A stretch of DNA of 57,515 nt from Chloroflexota bacterium. Lineage in GTDB: Bacteria; Chloroflexota; Dehalococcoidia; DSTF01; JACRBR01. The notes under the pieces are model-generated. The model saw only the letters and a program-made list of their open reading frames with translations, was not told where the DNA came from and ran no database searches. The stretch is taken from the NCBI GenBank assembly GCA_028872875.1, contig JAGWOC010000014.1:1-57515 (forward strand), read 5' to 3'. Positions 15,335-22,947 of this stretch are shown piece by piece (the first letter of the stretch is position 1; the number at the start of each line of letters is the position of its first letter). Made by a program: the position numbers and the translations under genes.

Positions 15335-16261
15335 TCAGGCGGGCGGCACTGCCGTGTCCGTCGGAGGAGGCACGAGTGGCGGCGCCGTGGGCGCCGCTGC
15401 CGTCGGCGAAGGCATTGGGGTCGGCGCGGGCGTGCCGGTGCCCGCCGGCGTGACCGTCGGTGCCGGCGTACTGGTACTCATCGGCGTCGCGCTGGGCGCC
15501 GGTGTTCCGGTGCCGGTCGGCGTCGCGCTGGGTGCGGGTGTTCCGGTGCCGGTCGGCGTCGCGGTCGCCGTCGCCGGCGGCGGCATGAATCCGGAACGGG
15601 ATGCGGGGTCGCGGCCATGAGCGTGGCAGGCGGTGCAGTCTCCCCCGACGGGGAGGTGACCCTGCCCCATCAGCTCGGGGCTGGTGACGCTGTTATGTGA
15701 TGTCGTGGTATGACAGACGACGCAGATGCTGTCGTGCAGGCCGTTGTTCATTCCGTCGTCGAACGAGCCCGGCCCCGTACTTGCGACGAAGTTCACCGCC
15801 AGCCCGCCGACGACCGGCCGGATCATCGCCTTGTTGCCGGCGCCATCCGGGTTCCCGTGCGGGTCATGGCAAGCCGTGCACGGCACGTAGAACGGCATCT
15901 GGAGGGCGCCCAGGTAATCGACGTTCGAGTGCGTCGAAACGGGATCGGCGCCGCCGACACGATGACAGCGGGTGCAGATGCTGCTGTCGGCCTCGGCCGC
16001 CGCGAGCAGCGGCGCTCCAGCCGCCGTGTGCGTGCGATGGCAGGCGGCGCAGGCCGGCGCCGCGCCGTGCGGGCTCCCGACTGCCGGCGCCGTCGTGGCC
16101 TGAGGCGCCGACGGCCAGGCGGGCGGCAGTCCCGCGTACGCGTTGCCCGTGACCACCGCCAGCGCCGCCAGCCCCAGCGCGGCGACGATGGCAGTGAGCG
16201 CGAGACCGCGCGTGCGGCGCCACACGTCCGCTGTCGGCCGCGTCAGCTTCGAGCACCTCAC
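15335..16261 (-). CDS. Five-haem c-type cytochrome with Pro/Thr-rich tail
   Basis: The protein has a hydrophobic signal or anchor (LALTAIVAALGLAALAVV) followed by five CXXCH haem sites: CAACH, CTRCH, CTACH, CVVCH and CTACH, spaced as in doubled-CXXCH decahaem-like proteins (PHG and HDPHGN around the haems). The last 75 residues are a 12-residue Thr/Pro/Gly repeat (GTGTPAPSATPT), a probable spacer or surface stalk. The frame is open upstream but that part overlaps the six-haem gene, so the real start is internal. GTG 16261 is proposed; GTG 16225 is also possible, and neither has a strong SD. Last gene of the leftward TPR-NHL-cytochrome cluster. Likely an extracytoplasmic electron carrier; partner not identifiable. 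Confidence 0.8.
   Translation of the reverse strand: MRCSKLTRPTADVWRRTRGLALTAIVAALGLAALAVVTGNAYAGLPPAWPSAPQATTAPAVGSPHGAAPACAACHRTHTAAGAPLLAAAEADSSICTRCHRVGGADPVSTHSNVDYLGALQMPFYVPCTACHDPHGNPDGAGNKAMIRPVVGGLAVNFVASTGPGSFDDGMNNGLHDSICVVCHTTTSHNSVTSPELMGQGHLPVGGDCTACHAHGRDPASRSGFMPPPATATATPTGTGTPAPSATPTGTGTPAPSATPMSTSTPAPTVTPAGTGTPAPTPMPSPTAAAPTAPPLVPPPTDTAVPPA
15475..15560. repeat. 36-bp tandem repeat in the five-haem cytochrome tail
   Basis: The unit GGTCGGCGTCGCGCTGGG plus following bases recurs with a 36-bp period, two clear copies and degenerate flanking ones. It encodes the 12-residue Thr/Pro/Gly repeat of the C-terminal linker. Confidence 0.6.
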
Positions 16262-16452
16262 CCCCAGATCATCGCTCCACCCTCGGCACGCGTGCACGGC
16301 CTGTTCGATCTGTCGATGCCTGTGTCTTGTGGCCCAGTCGGCGCATGCTCGAGCGCAGGCGGTGCTGTGCTGGAAGGGCGAGTGGGAAGGAAGCGGACCG
16401 GGAGGTCGCTGGGAGCAGCCGGGTCCTGCATCCCAGCACCTCTCGGTTCGCC

Positions 16453-17655
16453 CTACGGGGTCGGGCTCGGTACCGGCGTCGAGGTCGCTGCCGGCGTCGG
16501 CGTCGGTGCCATCTTGTCCGTCTGGTGACAGGAGATGCACACCCCGCGGTTGTCGTAGAACAACAGCGCGCTGTCGTTTGCCGGGGCCACGCCCTGGGCG
16601 AATCCCGTCGCCGCGCTGCTGCTGCCGTGCGCGTAGTGGCACGTCAGGCAGCTAAACGCGTCGTACTTGACCGTGCCCGCCGTCCCTGGCGTCGTCCCTT
16701 CGGCGGCGAAGCGTAGCGGCTGCTGCGGCGAGCCGCCGTAGGTCCGTTCCACGGCGTGGCGGTAACGCGCCACGTTGCCCTTCCCGTCAAGCGCGTCCTG
16801 CGTGCCCGGGTAGACGTAGTGGGTGGCGTCCGTCGACGGGGCCGCCCCGGAACCGCTCAGCGTCAGGTACGACTTGTGACACGTCGCGCAGAAGGCGTTC
16901 ATCCCCTTCGTCGTATCGATCTGCGTCGTCGGTGTTCCACCTACGAGCACGACCGAGATTCCCGACGTGAACTTCATCTTGCACTTCGTGCCGACGCAGT
17001 CAGACGCCGGGTTGAAGCTGTAGTCGAAGTTGTCATCGACGGTTGCGACGACCTGGCTGTTCATCCAGTCGAGCAGGTCGGGATTGTCCGGGACCCAGCG
17101 GTGCTTCGACGCGTTCGCGGGGCCGTACGGGTAGCCGTTCGAGGCATCCTTCAGGATGCGGTAGTTCGTGCTCCCGTGCGGGTTGTGGCAACTCGTGCAT
17201 TCGAGCGTGCCCTGCACGCCGACGCCCAGGTCACCGACCGGAATGTTGTCGCCATTCTGGCTTCCCCACGCCGTACCGGCCCCGCTTGCAGGCGTGCCGC
17301 TCACCGGCATGCCCGCCACGATGTGCGAGGACGTCACCGGCTTGTTGTTCGCCTGCTCGAAGCCGCCACCGTTCAGGGGCAGGCCGCTGCCGGTCTGGAA
17401 GCCGTGCACCACGTCGGTGGAAACGCTCCCGGCGTGGCACGTCGTGCAGAGGGCATAGACGTTCGTCTCCTTCAGCAGGTCGGTGCCCACGGCCGTGTGC
17501 GCCCTGTGACATCCCGCGCACGCCGCTGTGGTCAGCGTGTAGTTGCCGTGCGGCCCGTTGTTCGCCGACGCTGGCCCGGCCCTGGTGGCCAGGCCCACGC
17601 CGGCGAGCAGCGCCGCCGCGAGCACCATCCCCGCCAGCAATTTCATTGGTCTCAA
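16453..17655 (-). CDS. Six-haem c-type cytochrome
   Basis: A 400-residue exported protein with signal peptide MKLLAGMVLAAALLAG...ASA and six CXXCH sites: CAGCH, CTTCH, CTSCH, CATCH, CLTCH and CISCH. Two are followed by the NPHG/AHG pattern of the doubled-CXXCH family. The C-terminus is a short Thr/Pro tail. Start: a textbook Shine-Dalgarno (AAAGGAGGTGATC) lies 8 bases from TTG 17655 but 17 bases from the next ATG, so TTG is chosen, giving MRPMKLL. The upstream frame extension to 17754 is rejected because it would bury this SD. It follows the NHL gene by 86 bp. Role: periplasmic or surface electron transfer; substrate not deducible. Confidence 0.88.
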   Translation of the reverse strand: MRPMKLLAGMVLAAALLAGVGLATRAGPASANNGPHGNYTLTTAACAGCHRAHTAVGTDLLKETNVYALCTTCHAGSVSTDVVHGFQTGSGLPLNGGGFEQANNKPVTSSHIVAGMPVSGTPASGAGTAWGSQNGDNIPVGDLGVGVQGTLECTSCHNPHGSTNYRILKDASNGYPYGPANASKHRWVPDNPDLLDWMNSQVVATVDDNFDYSFNPASDCVGTKCKMKFTSGISVVLVGGTPTTQIDTTKGMNAFCATCHKSYLTLSGSGAAPSTDATHYVYPGTQDALDGKGNVARYRHAVERTYGGSPQQPLRFAAEGTTPGTAGTVKYDAFSCLTCHYAHGSSSAATGFAQGVAPANDSALLFYDNRGVCISCHQTDKMAPTPTPAATSTPVPSPTP

Positions 17656-17741
17656 TGTGATCACCTCCTTTCTGTTCCAGGATCGATCGCGGTCCGGACG
17701 GGCAACGGTGGCCCGTCCCGTGTCATTAACCGGCGCGCCGC

Positions 17742-18749
17742 TCATGGCGTCCATATGTCGATGCGGCCGTTTTCGCGATTGGCGATATAGATGGCGCTGG
17801 CCGAAACGGCTATGCCTGCCGGATACCGGAGCTCACCACGGCCGAAACCGAGGGTGCCAAACTCGCCGAGGAAGATTGGTGTGTCGCCGCGCACATCGAA
17901 CGCGAGCACGCGATGATTCGTGACGTCCGTGACGTAGAGCCGGCCGTTGCGGTAGGCCAGGCCACCCGGCAGGCTCACGCCGTCGGTGCCCTCCGCCTTC
18001 AGGCGGAAGAGGAAGGCGCCGGCCGAGGAGAAGACCTTGACACCGGTGATGTCGCCGACCCAGATGCGCCCTTTGCCATCAACGGCGAGATGGCCGGGGA
18101 ACATCAGGTCGCCCGGCGCATCTCCCTTCTGGCCGAAGGCCAGGACGATCGTCCCGTCCGGCTTGAGCACGAGGACCCGGTGGCGAACGAGCTGGGGCGT
18201 GTCCACCGTCTCGCTCACGAACACGAGCCCGCCGTCATCGACGGCCAGCCCGAGTGGCGCCCAGTGACCCAGGCCCGCCGGGCGCAGGACGTCGCGGTAG
18301 GTGCCGTCCGCGTTGAAGGCGAGCACCTGCCCCAGCCTGCGGTCGACGACGTACACCGTCCCATCGGGCGCGACGGCGATGCTCACGGGCTGGCGGTCGG
18401 TGGCGGTCGTGTGCGGCGGCGCCGCTTCCGTCAAGGGCTTACCGCTGGCATCGAAGATCGCCACGGCATACGCGCCTGCGCCCTCCGCGACGTACACGCG
18501 CTTGCCATCGGGGCCCAAGGCAACGTCCAGCGGCCGCGGGATCCCAGAGACGAGGGTGCGCTGAAACGTCGGTCTACTGGTGGCGCCCGTGAGCGCGCCG
18601 GGCAATTCGGCGCGCGGCGCCCGCCTCTCGCGGATAAGCAACGTGAACACGCCGAGCGCCGCAAGGAACAGCAGGATCAGCAGCGGCACGATGATCCTGA
18701 GCTTCTTGCGCGTACCGCCGGGGCGCCCGGGCTGGTCTGCGTAGATCAT
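17742..18749 (-). CDS. Membrane-anchored NHL-repeat beta-propeller protein
   Basis: A 335-residue protein: a basic N-terminus, one transmembrane helix (about 18-40, IIVPLLILLFLAALGVFTLLI), then a six-bladed NHL propeller (about 65-335) with repeating segments such as PLDVALGPDGKRVYVAEGAG, ISIAVAPDG-type turns, GHLAVDGKGRIWVGD and PAGIAVSASAIYIAN. NHL propellers act as protein-binding platforms and are common beside multihaem cytochromes in Chloroflexota and delta-proteobacteria. Its ATG overlaps the stop of the TPR gene (ATGA), so the two are translationally coupled. Probably a scaffold for the cytochromes encoded downstream. Confidence 0.85.
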   Translation of the reverse strand: MIYADQPGRPGGTRKKLRIIVPLLILLFLAALGVFTLLIRERRAPRAELPGALTGATSRPTFQRTLVSGIPRPLDVALGPDGKRVYVAEGAGAYAVAIFDASGKPLTEAAPPHTTATDRQPVSIAVAPDGTVYVVDRRLGQVLAFNADGTYRDVLRPAGLGHWAPLGLAVDDGGLVFVSETVDTPQLVRHRVLVLKPDGTIVLAFGQKGDAPGDLMFPGHLAVDGKGRIWVGDITGVKVFSSAGAFLFRLKAEGTDGVSLPGGLAYRNGRLYVTDVTNHRVLAFDVRGDTPIFLGEFGTLGFGRGELRYPAGIAVSASAIYIANRENGRIDIWTP

Positions 18750-19678
18750 GGCGTCTTCCGCGCTCCCTGTGTCTGCACGCGCCGCAGCGATTCCGCGGCG
18801 AGTAGGTCGTTCGGGTTGAGCTCCACGGCCTTCTTGTACGCCGCCTCTGCCCCGGCGCCGTCACCGGTCTTCTCGAGCGCGTAGCCGAGCCCCCACCAGT
18901 AGTGCGCGGTCTTGCCCTGCGCGGCGACCTCGCGCAGCGTCGGGATGGCGCCGCGCGCCTTGCCCTGCAGCAGCTCGGTCATCGCCTGCGCGTAGCGCGC
19001 CTTTGCGGTATCGCCCATCGCCGTGGCCAGCTTCGCCATCTGGACGTACGCCTCCGGAAACTCCGGGACGAACGCTACGGCCATGTCGAAGGCGGACGCG
19101 GCATCGCTCTTCTTCCCGACGAGCACGAAGGTCTTCCCGAGCTCCAGCAGCGTGTCCGCATCCGCCTTGTTCAGGCTGAGCGCGATCCGCAGCTCGTTGA
19201 TGGCGGCGTCGTAGCGCCCCTCCTCGCGCAGGATGAGGCCGAGGTAGTAGTGCGCGCCCTGGACGCGCGTGTTGAGCACGCCGGCCGGGTTCGAGACGTT
19301 CATCTTGACCACCGACTGCAGCGCGGCACCCGCGCGTTCGAGCTGGCCGAGCTTCCAATACGCGAGACCGGAGCCGTAGAGCGCATCCTCGCGCTTGGCG
19401 TCGATGCGCAGCGCCTCCTGGTACTGCGTCAGGGCGTCGGCGGGGCGATGCTCCCTCATGTAGGCGTCCGCCACCGCGACGCGCAGGTCGGCGTTCTGCG
19501 GGCTCGCGCGCACCTTGGCTTCCAACTGCTTCATCACGGCGCCCATCGGATCAGGCGCCTTCGGCGGTCCTGCGACATACGACCCGACGAGCCACGCCGC
19601 CGCGACCAGCGCCAGCCCCATCACGATGGGTACTACCCACCAGCGGATCTGTGTCAGGCCGGTCACCCGGACGTGCAC
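18746..19678 (-). CDS. Membrane-anchored TPR protein
   Basis: A 310-residue protein with one N-terminal transmembrane helix (about 13-36, WWVVPIVMGLALVAAAWLV), then about six TPR units (for example ADALTQYQEALRIDAKREDA, AAINELRIALSLNKADADT, GAEAAYKKAVELNPNDLLAA). It resembles CcmH/NrfG-type TPR proteins that present apocytochrome or assemble redox complexes, but that role is inferred from the cytochrome neighbours. First gene of the leftward operon TPR-NHL-six-haem-five-haem; its promoter should lie in 19679-19922, shared divergently with the histidine kinase gene. Confidence 0.82.
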   Translation of the reverse strand: MHVRVTGLTQIRWWVVPIVMGLALVAAAWLVGSYVAGPPKAPDPMGAVMKQLEAKVRASPQNADLRVAVADAYMREHRPADALTQYQEALRIDAKREDALYGSGLAYWKLGQLERAGAALQSVVKMNVSNPAGVLNTRVQGAHYYLGLILREEGRYDAAINELRIALSLNKADADTLLELGKTFVLVGKKSDAASAFDMAVAFVPEFPEAYVQMAKLATAMGDTAKARYAQAMTELLQGKARGAIPTLREVAAQGKTAHYWWGLGYALEKTGDGAGAEAAYKKAVELNPNDLLAAESLRRVQTQGARKTP

Positions 19679-19922
19679 GACTCCTCCTCGAGCGAATCTG
19701 CTGGCATCATGCCGCGCCCGAGGAGACGCGGGTCAGTATCCGGCGTCAGGTGTTGGGCACAGGCGGCGCGATATGCGCGCGTCAATATGTGAAAAACGGT
19801 ACAGATGGCCCGCCGATCGGGGATGGGTGCCTGTTGGTTCCCCGGGCCGGGCAGTGTTCCATGGTCAGTGGCCGCATGCATCTTCGATGCGGCAAGACGC
19901 CGGAGGAGGTGCGGGACCCTCA
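19679..19922. other. Divergent intergenic region, TPR operon and sensor kinase
   Basis: A 244-bp gap between divergent genes. It must hold both promoters, but no convincing -35/-10 pair could be chosen. It contains an AT-richer stretch (TCAATATGTGAAAAACGG, near 19779-19796). GGAGGAGGTG ahead of 19923 is the kinase SD. A site for the NarL-type regulator encoded next door would logically sit here. Confidence 0.4.
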
Positions 19923-21740
19923 ATGAACCTCGGCCGGCTCAAGTGGGTCGCAATCGCGCTGCCGCTCGCCTTCGTCGCATTTCTCCGGCTGACGACCGAG
20001 CACACGCTCGCCTCTCATCTGGAGGGGTGGAGCGCCTCGCTCATCTTCTTCACGGCGCTCGGCATCGGCGTCTTCGTCTTCGCCAGCCTCGTCTTCGGCT
20101 GGCTCGACCGCGCGCAACGCGCGAGCGAGGCGCGGGCGCGCGAGCTGCAGGCGCTCAACGACCTGGGCCGGCGCCTCAATGGCTCCCTCGACAGCGATGC
20201 GGTGCTCACCGCCGTCCTCGAGACGGCGAGCGAGATCATCGACGCGCGCGCGGTCGCCGTCGCGCTCAACGCACCTGACGGGTGCTGGCGCGCCGTCGGC
20301 GAGGGACGCGACGACCTGGAAGCGATCGTCACCGCCGATGCGCCAGAGGAGCCCTGGCGCCACGACGCCGCACGGGTGTTCACGCATGACGGACGCGCCG
20401 CGATGATCGTCAGCGCGCCCGTGGCCGGAGGCGCGCACGACCGTGCGGCTCATCCGGGCGGCACACTCTACGCCCTGCTCGACGGCGACGCCGGCGCCTC
20501 GACCGCCGGCGTCAGCCGCCTGCTCCACGCGCTCGCCAATCACACCGGCGCCGCCCTCCAACGCTGTCGCCTGTTCGACGACGTCCAGCGCCGCGAGCAG
20601 CGCACGCGCGCGCTCTACGACGTCGGCATCGAGATCGCCTCGTCGCAGGACCTCTCACGCGTGCTCCGCCAGGTCACCGCGCACGCCTGCAAGCTTGTGC
20701 GCGCCAAGGCCGCGGTGATCTGTCTCCTCGACGAGCCGAGCGGCTGCCTCAGCCTCGTCCAGGCTGCTGGCGATGTTGCATCGGTCGTGGCCCCGGGCGG
20801 CGACGGCAGCGCGCTCACCGGCGCGCACATTCGGCCGCGCCTGGCCGATGGCGACCGGGCCACCTGCCCGGTGCTGACGCCGCCCTACAACACCACCACC
20901 GTGCGCTCGCCCCTCATCGTCGGCAGCGATGTCGTCGGAGAGCTGTGCATCGTGCACGACCAGCGGGAGCGGGTCGACCAGGACGAGCGCGCCCTGCTGG
21001 CGGGTCTCGCCGACATGGCGGCGATCGCCATCCACAACTCCCGGCTGCTGGAGCGCGAACGCCAGGTCGCCGTGCTCGAGGAGCGGGACCACCTCGCCCG
21101 CGAGATGCACGACACGCTCGCGCAGGTGCTCGGCTACCTGCACCTGAAAGCCGCGACCACCGGCAAGCGCCTGGAGGCGGGCGAGGTCGAGCGCGCGCAC
21201 GAGGAGCTGCAGGAGATGCAGGACCTCGCCCACGAGGCCTACGTCGACGTGCGCGAGGCGATCCTCGGCCTGCGCGAGACGGTTGCGCCCGCCGGCGGCC
21301 TCGTCGGAAGCCTGCAGCAGTACCTCCAGAAGTTCGGCCGCCAGGCCGGCATCGAGGCCCGCCTGCTCGCCCCGACCGACGTCGCGGCCGACCTCGCGCC
21401 AGAGGCGGAGATCCAGCTCCTCCGCGTCGTCCAGGAGGCGCTCACCAACGTCCGCAAGCACGCGGGCGCGACGAGCGCCATCGTCCGCGTCGAGAACGAG
21501 GACCAACACCTGCGCATCAGCATCGAGGATGACGGCCGCGGCTTCGACGCCTCCCGCATCGACCGCGCGGAAGGCCGGAGCTTCGGCCTGCGTTCGATGA
21601 AGGAGCGGGTCGAGCGCGCCGGCGGCCGCCTCAGCGTCGCGTCATCGCCGGGCGCTGGTACCCAGATCATCGTGCTGCTCCCGCTGCAATCAACAGGAGG
21701 TCGACGCTATGTCCCGCATGAGAGTCCTGCTCGTCGATGA
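19923..21740 (+). CDS. NarL-family sensor histidine kinase with GAF domains
   Basis: A 605-residue protein: two transmembrane helices (about 7-22 and 39-58) with a short loop, a coiled-coil linker, two GAF-like domains (about 75-220 and 230-375), a HisKA_3 dimerisation domain with phosphoacceptor His396 in REMHDTLAQ, and an HATPase domain (N box EALTNVRKHA, G1 DDGRGFD, G2 SFGLRSMKERV). The small periplasmic loop suggests sensing by the GAF domains, possibly redox or haem, which is not shown. ATG 19923 has GGAGGAGGTG 12 bases upstream; a longer frame upstream lacks kinase homology. The 3' end overlaps the response regulator gene by 32 bp. Together they likely control the flanking cytochrome genes. 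Confidence 0.9.
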   Translation: MNLGRLKWVAIALPLAFVAFLRLTTEHTLASHLEGWSASLIFFTALGIGVFVFASLVFGWLDRAQRASEARARELQALNDLGRRLNGSLDSDAVLTAVLETASEIIDARAVAVALNAPDGCWRAVGEGRDDLEAIVTADAPEEPWRHDAARVFTHDGRAAMIVSAPVAGGAHDRAAHPGGTLYALLDGDAGASTAGVSRLLHALANHTGAALQRCRLFDDVQRREQRTRALYDVGIEIASSQDLSRVLRQVTAHACKLVRAKAAVICLLDEPSGCLSLVQAAGDVASVVAPGGDGSALTGAHIRPRLADGDRATCPVLTPPYNTTTVRSPLIVGSDVVGELCIVHDQRERVDQDERALLAGLADMAAIAIHNSRLLERERQVAVLEERDHLAREMHDTLAQVLGYLHLKAATTGKRLEAGEVERAHEELQEMQDLAHEAYVDVREAILGLRETVAPAGGLVGSLQQYLQKFGRQAGIEARLLAPTDVAADLAPEAEIQLLRVVQEALTNVRKHAGATSAIVRVENEDQHLRISIEDDGRGFDASRIDRAEGRSFGLRSMKERVERAGGRLSVASSPGAGTQIIVLLPLQSTGGRRYVPHESPARR

Positions 21741-22374
21741 CCAGATCCTCTTCCGCAAGGGCCTCCGCGCGCTCCTCGCCTCCGAGGACGACATGGAGGT
21801 GGTGAGCGAGGCCGCCAACGGGCGCGAGGCACTGGACAAGGTGAAGGCGTTTCGCCCCGATGTCGTGCTCATGGACATCAACATGCCGGTCTGCGACGGC
21901 ATCGAGGCGACGCGGCTGCTGAAGGCCGAGCACCCCGAGATCAAGGTCGTGATCCTCACCGTGTCCGACGAGGACGACGATCTGTTCGAGGCGATCAAGG
22001 CCGGCGCCGAGGGCTACCTGCTCAAGAACCTGCGCCCGGAAGAGCTGACGCAGATGCTGCGTAGCGTCATGGCCAACGAGGCGCCCGTCTCCCCCGCCAT
22101 CGCCTCCAAGCTGCTCGGGGAGTTCCGCCGCCGGCCACGCCACGACGAGGCGCCGACAGCGGGCGCCGAGCTGACGTCGCGCGAGCGCGAGGTGCTGCAG
22201 CTCGTCGCGGACGGCATGAGCAACGCCGAGATCGGCCTGCGCCTCTGCGTGGTCGAGGGCACGGTGAAGAATCACCTCCACAACATCCTGGAGAAGCTCC
22301 ACCTGCAGAACCGCGTGCAGGCGGCGGCCTACGCGATGCGCGCCGGCATCGTCTCGCTGCCGCCGCGTGGGTAG
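21709..22374 (+). CDS. NarL/FixJ-family response regulator
   Basis: A 221-residue protein: receiver domain (1-120) with acidic pair DD in LLVDDQ, phosphoacceptor Asp56 in VLMDINMP and LKAEHPEIKVVILT, then a LuxR-type helix-turn-helix (about 155-212: LTSREREVLQLVADGMSNAEI and VKNHLHNILEKL). SD AGGAGGT lies 8 bases before ATG, inside the kinase gene. Partner of the overlapping kinase. It is the only complete two-component pair in the window and lies between two multihaem clusters, so it probably regulates them. Confidence 0.93.
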   Translation: MSRMRVLLVDDQILFRKGLRALLASEDDMEVVSEAANGREALDKVKAFRPDVVLMDINMPVCDGIEATRLLKAEHPEIKVVILTVSDEDDDLFEAIKAGAEGYLLKNLRPEELTQMLRSVMANEAPVSPAIASKLLGEFRRRPRHDEAPTAGAELTSREREVLQLVADGMSNAEIGLRLCVVEGTVKNHLHNILEKLHLQNRVQAAAYAMRAGIVSLPPRG

Positions 22375-22566
22375 CGCCGGCGCCGTGGCGGGGCTGTGCC
22401 GCGCGATACACCGCGGCCGCGGCGCGGCGCCCGCGGCCCCTACCCTGCTTGATCGAAGGCCACGGCCGGGATCTACCGGGGCGCCCGTGTCAACCGGCGG
22501 GGATCCGGCCAGAATGGCGGATGGGCATGCGCCGCCACGGAGGGCGGCGTGCCCGAGGGGACTGGT

Positions 22567-22947
22567 ATGCGCCGCCGCCACGTCGTGGTCCTGTTCCGGA
22601 ACCGTCTCTTCGGTGAAGCGATCGCGCGCGCCATCGCCGACGGCGCTGACCTGCGCGTCACGACACTCCAGCTCGACGGCGCGTCTCGCGACGCGCTTCG
22701 CGAGCTGGAACCCGACGCGATCGTCATCGAAGAGCAGGCCGCGCCCGGCGCGAGCACGCCGTCGCTCGTCGACGTCGCGCCGGCGCTGACGTTCGTCGTC
22801 GGCGCCGGGGCGAACACAGCCGAGGTCTACGAGCGGCGCGAAGTGATCCAGGCGACGGCCGCGGAGATCGTCCGGCGCATCATGCGCAGGCCGGCGCCGG
22901 AGGCGGGCCGCGGACACCCGCCAGCGCACCGGGAGCACGGACCATGA
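22567..22947 (+). CDS. Degenerate receiver-like small protein coupled to a multihaem cytochrome
   Basis: A 126-residue protein with the alternating hydrophobic pattern of a receiver fold (VVVLFRNRLFGEAIARAIA, LEPDAIVIEEQ, LTFVVGAG). The acidic pair is absent and the position of the phosphoacceptor Asp reads Glu (VIEEQ), so it cannot be phosphorylated in the usual way. ATG 22567 is chosen for its GAGGGG SD; GTG 22549 is an alternative. Its stop overlaps the next start as ATGA, so expression is tied to the cytochrome gene. Function unknown; possibly a pseudo-receiver that binds a redox or kinase partner. Confidence 0.65.
   Translation: MRRRHVVVLFRNRLFGEAIARAIADGADLRVTTLQLDGASRDALRELEPDAIVIEEQAAPGASTPSLVDVAPALTFVVGAGANTAEVYERREVIQATAAEIVRRIMRRPAPEAGRGHPPAHREHGP

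Noticed and set aside
22375-22566. Promoter or small gene between the response regulator and the receiver-like protein
   Set aside because: A 192-bp GC-rich gap with no -35/-10 pair and no coding frame with a start signal. The genes may simply be cotranscribed.
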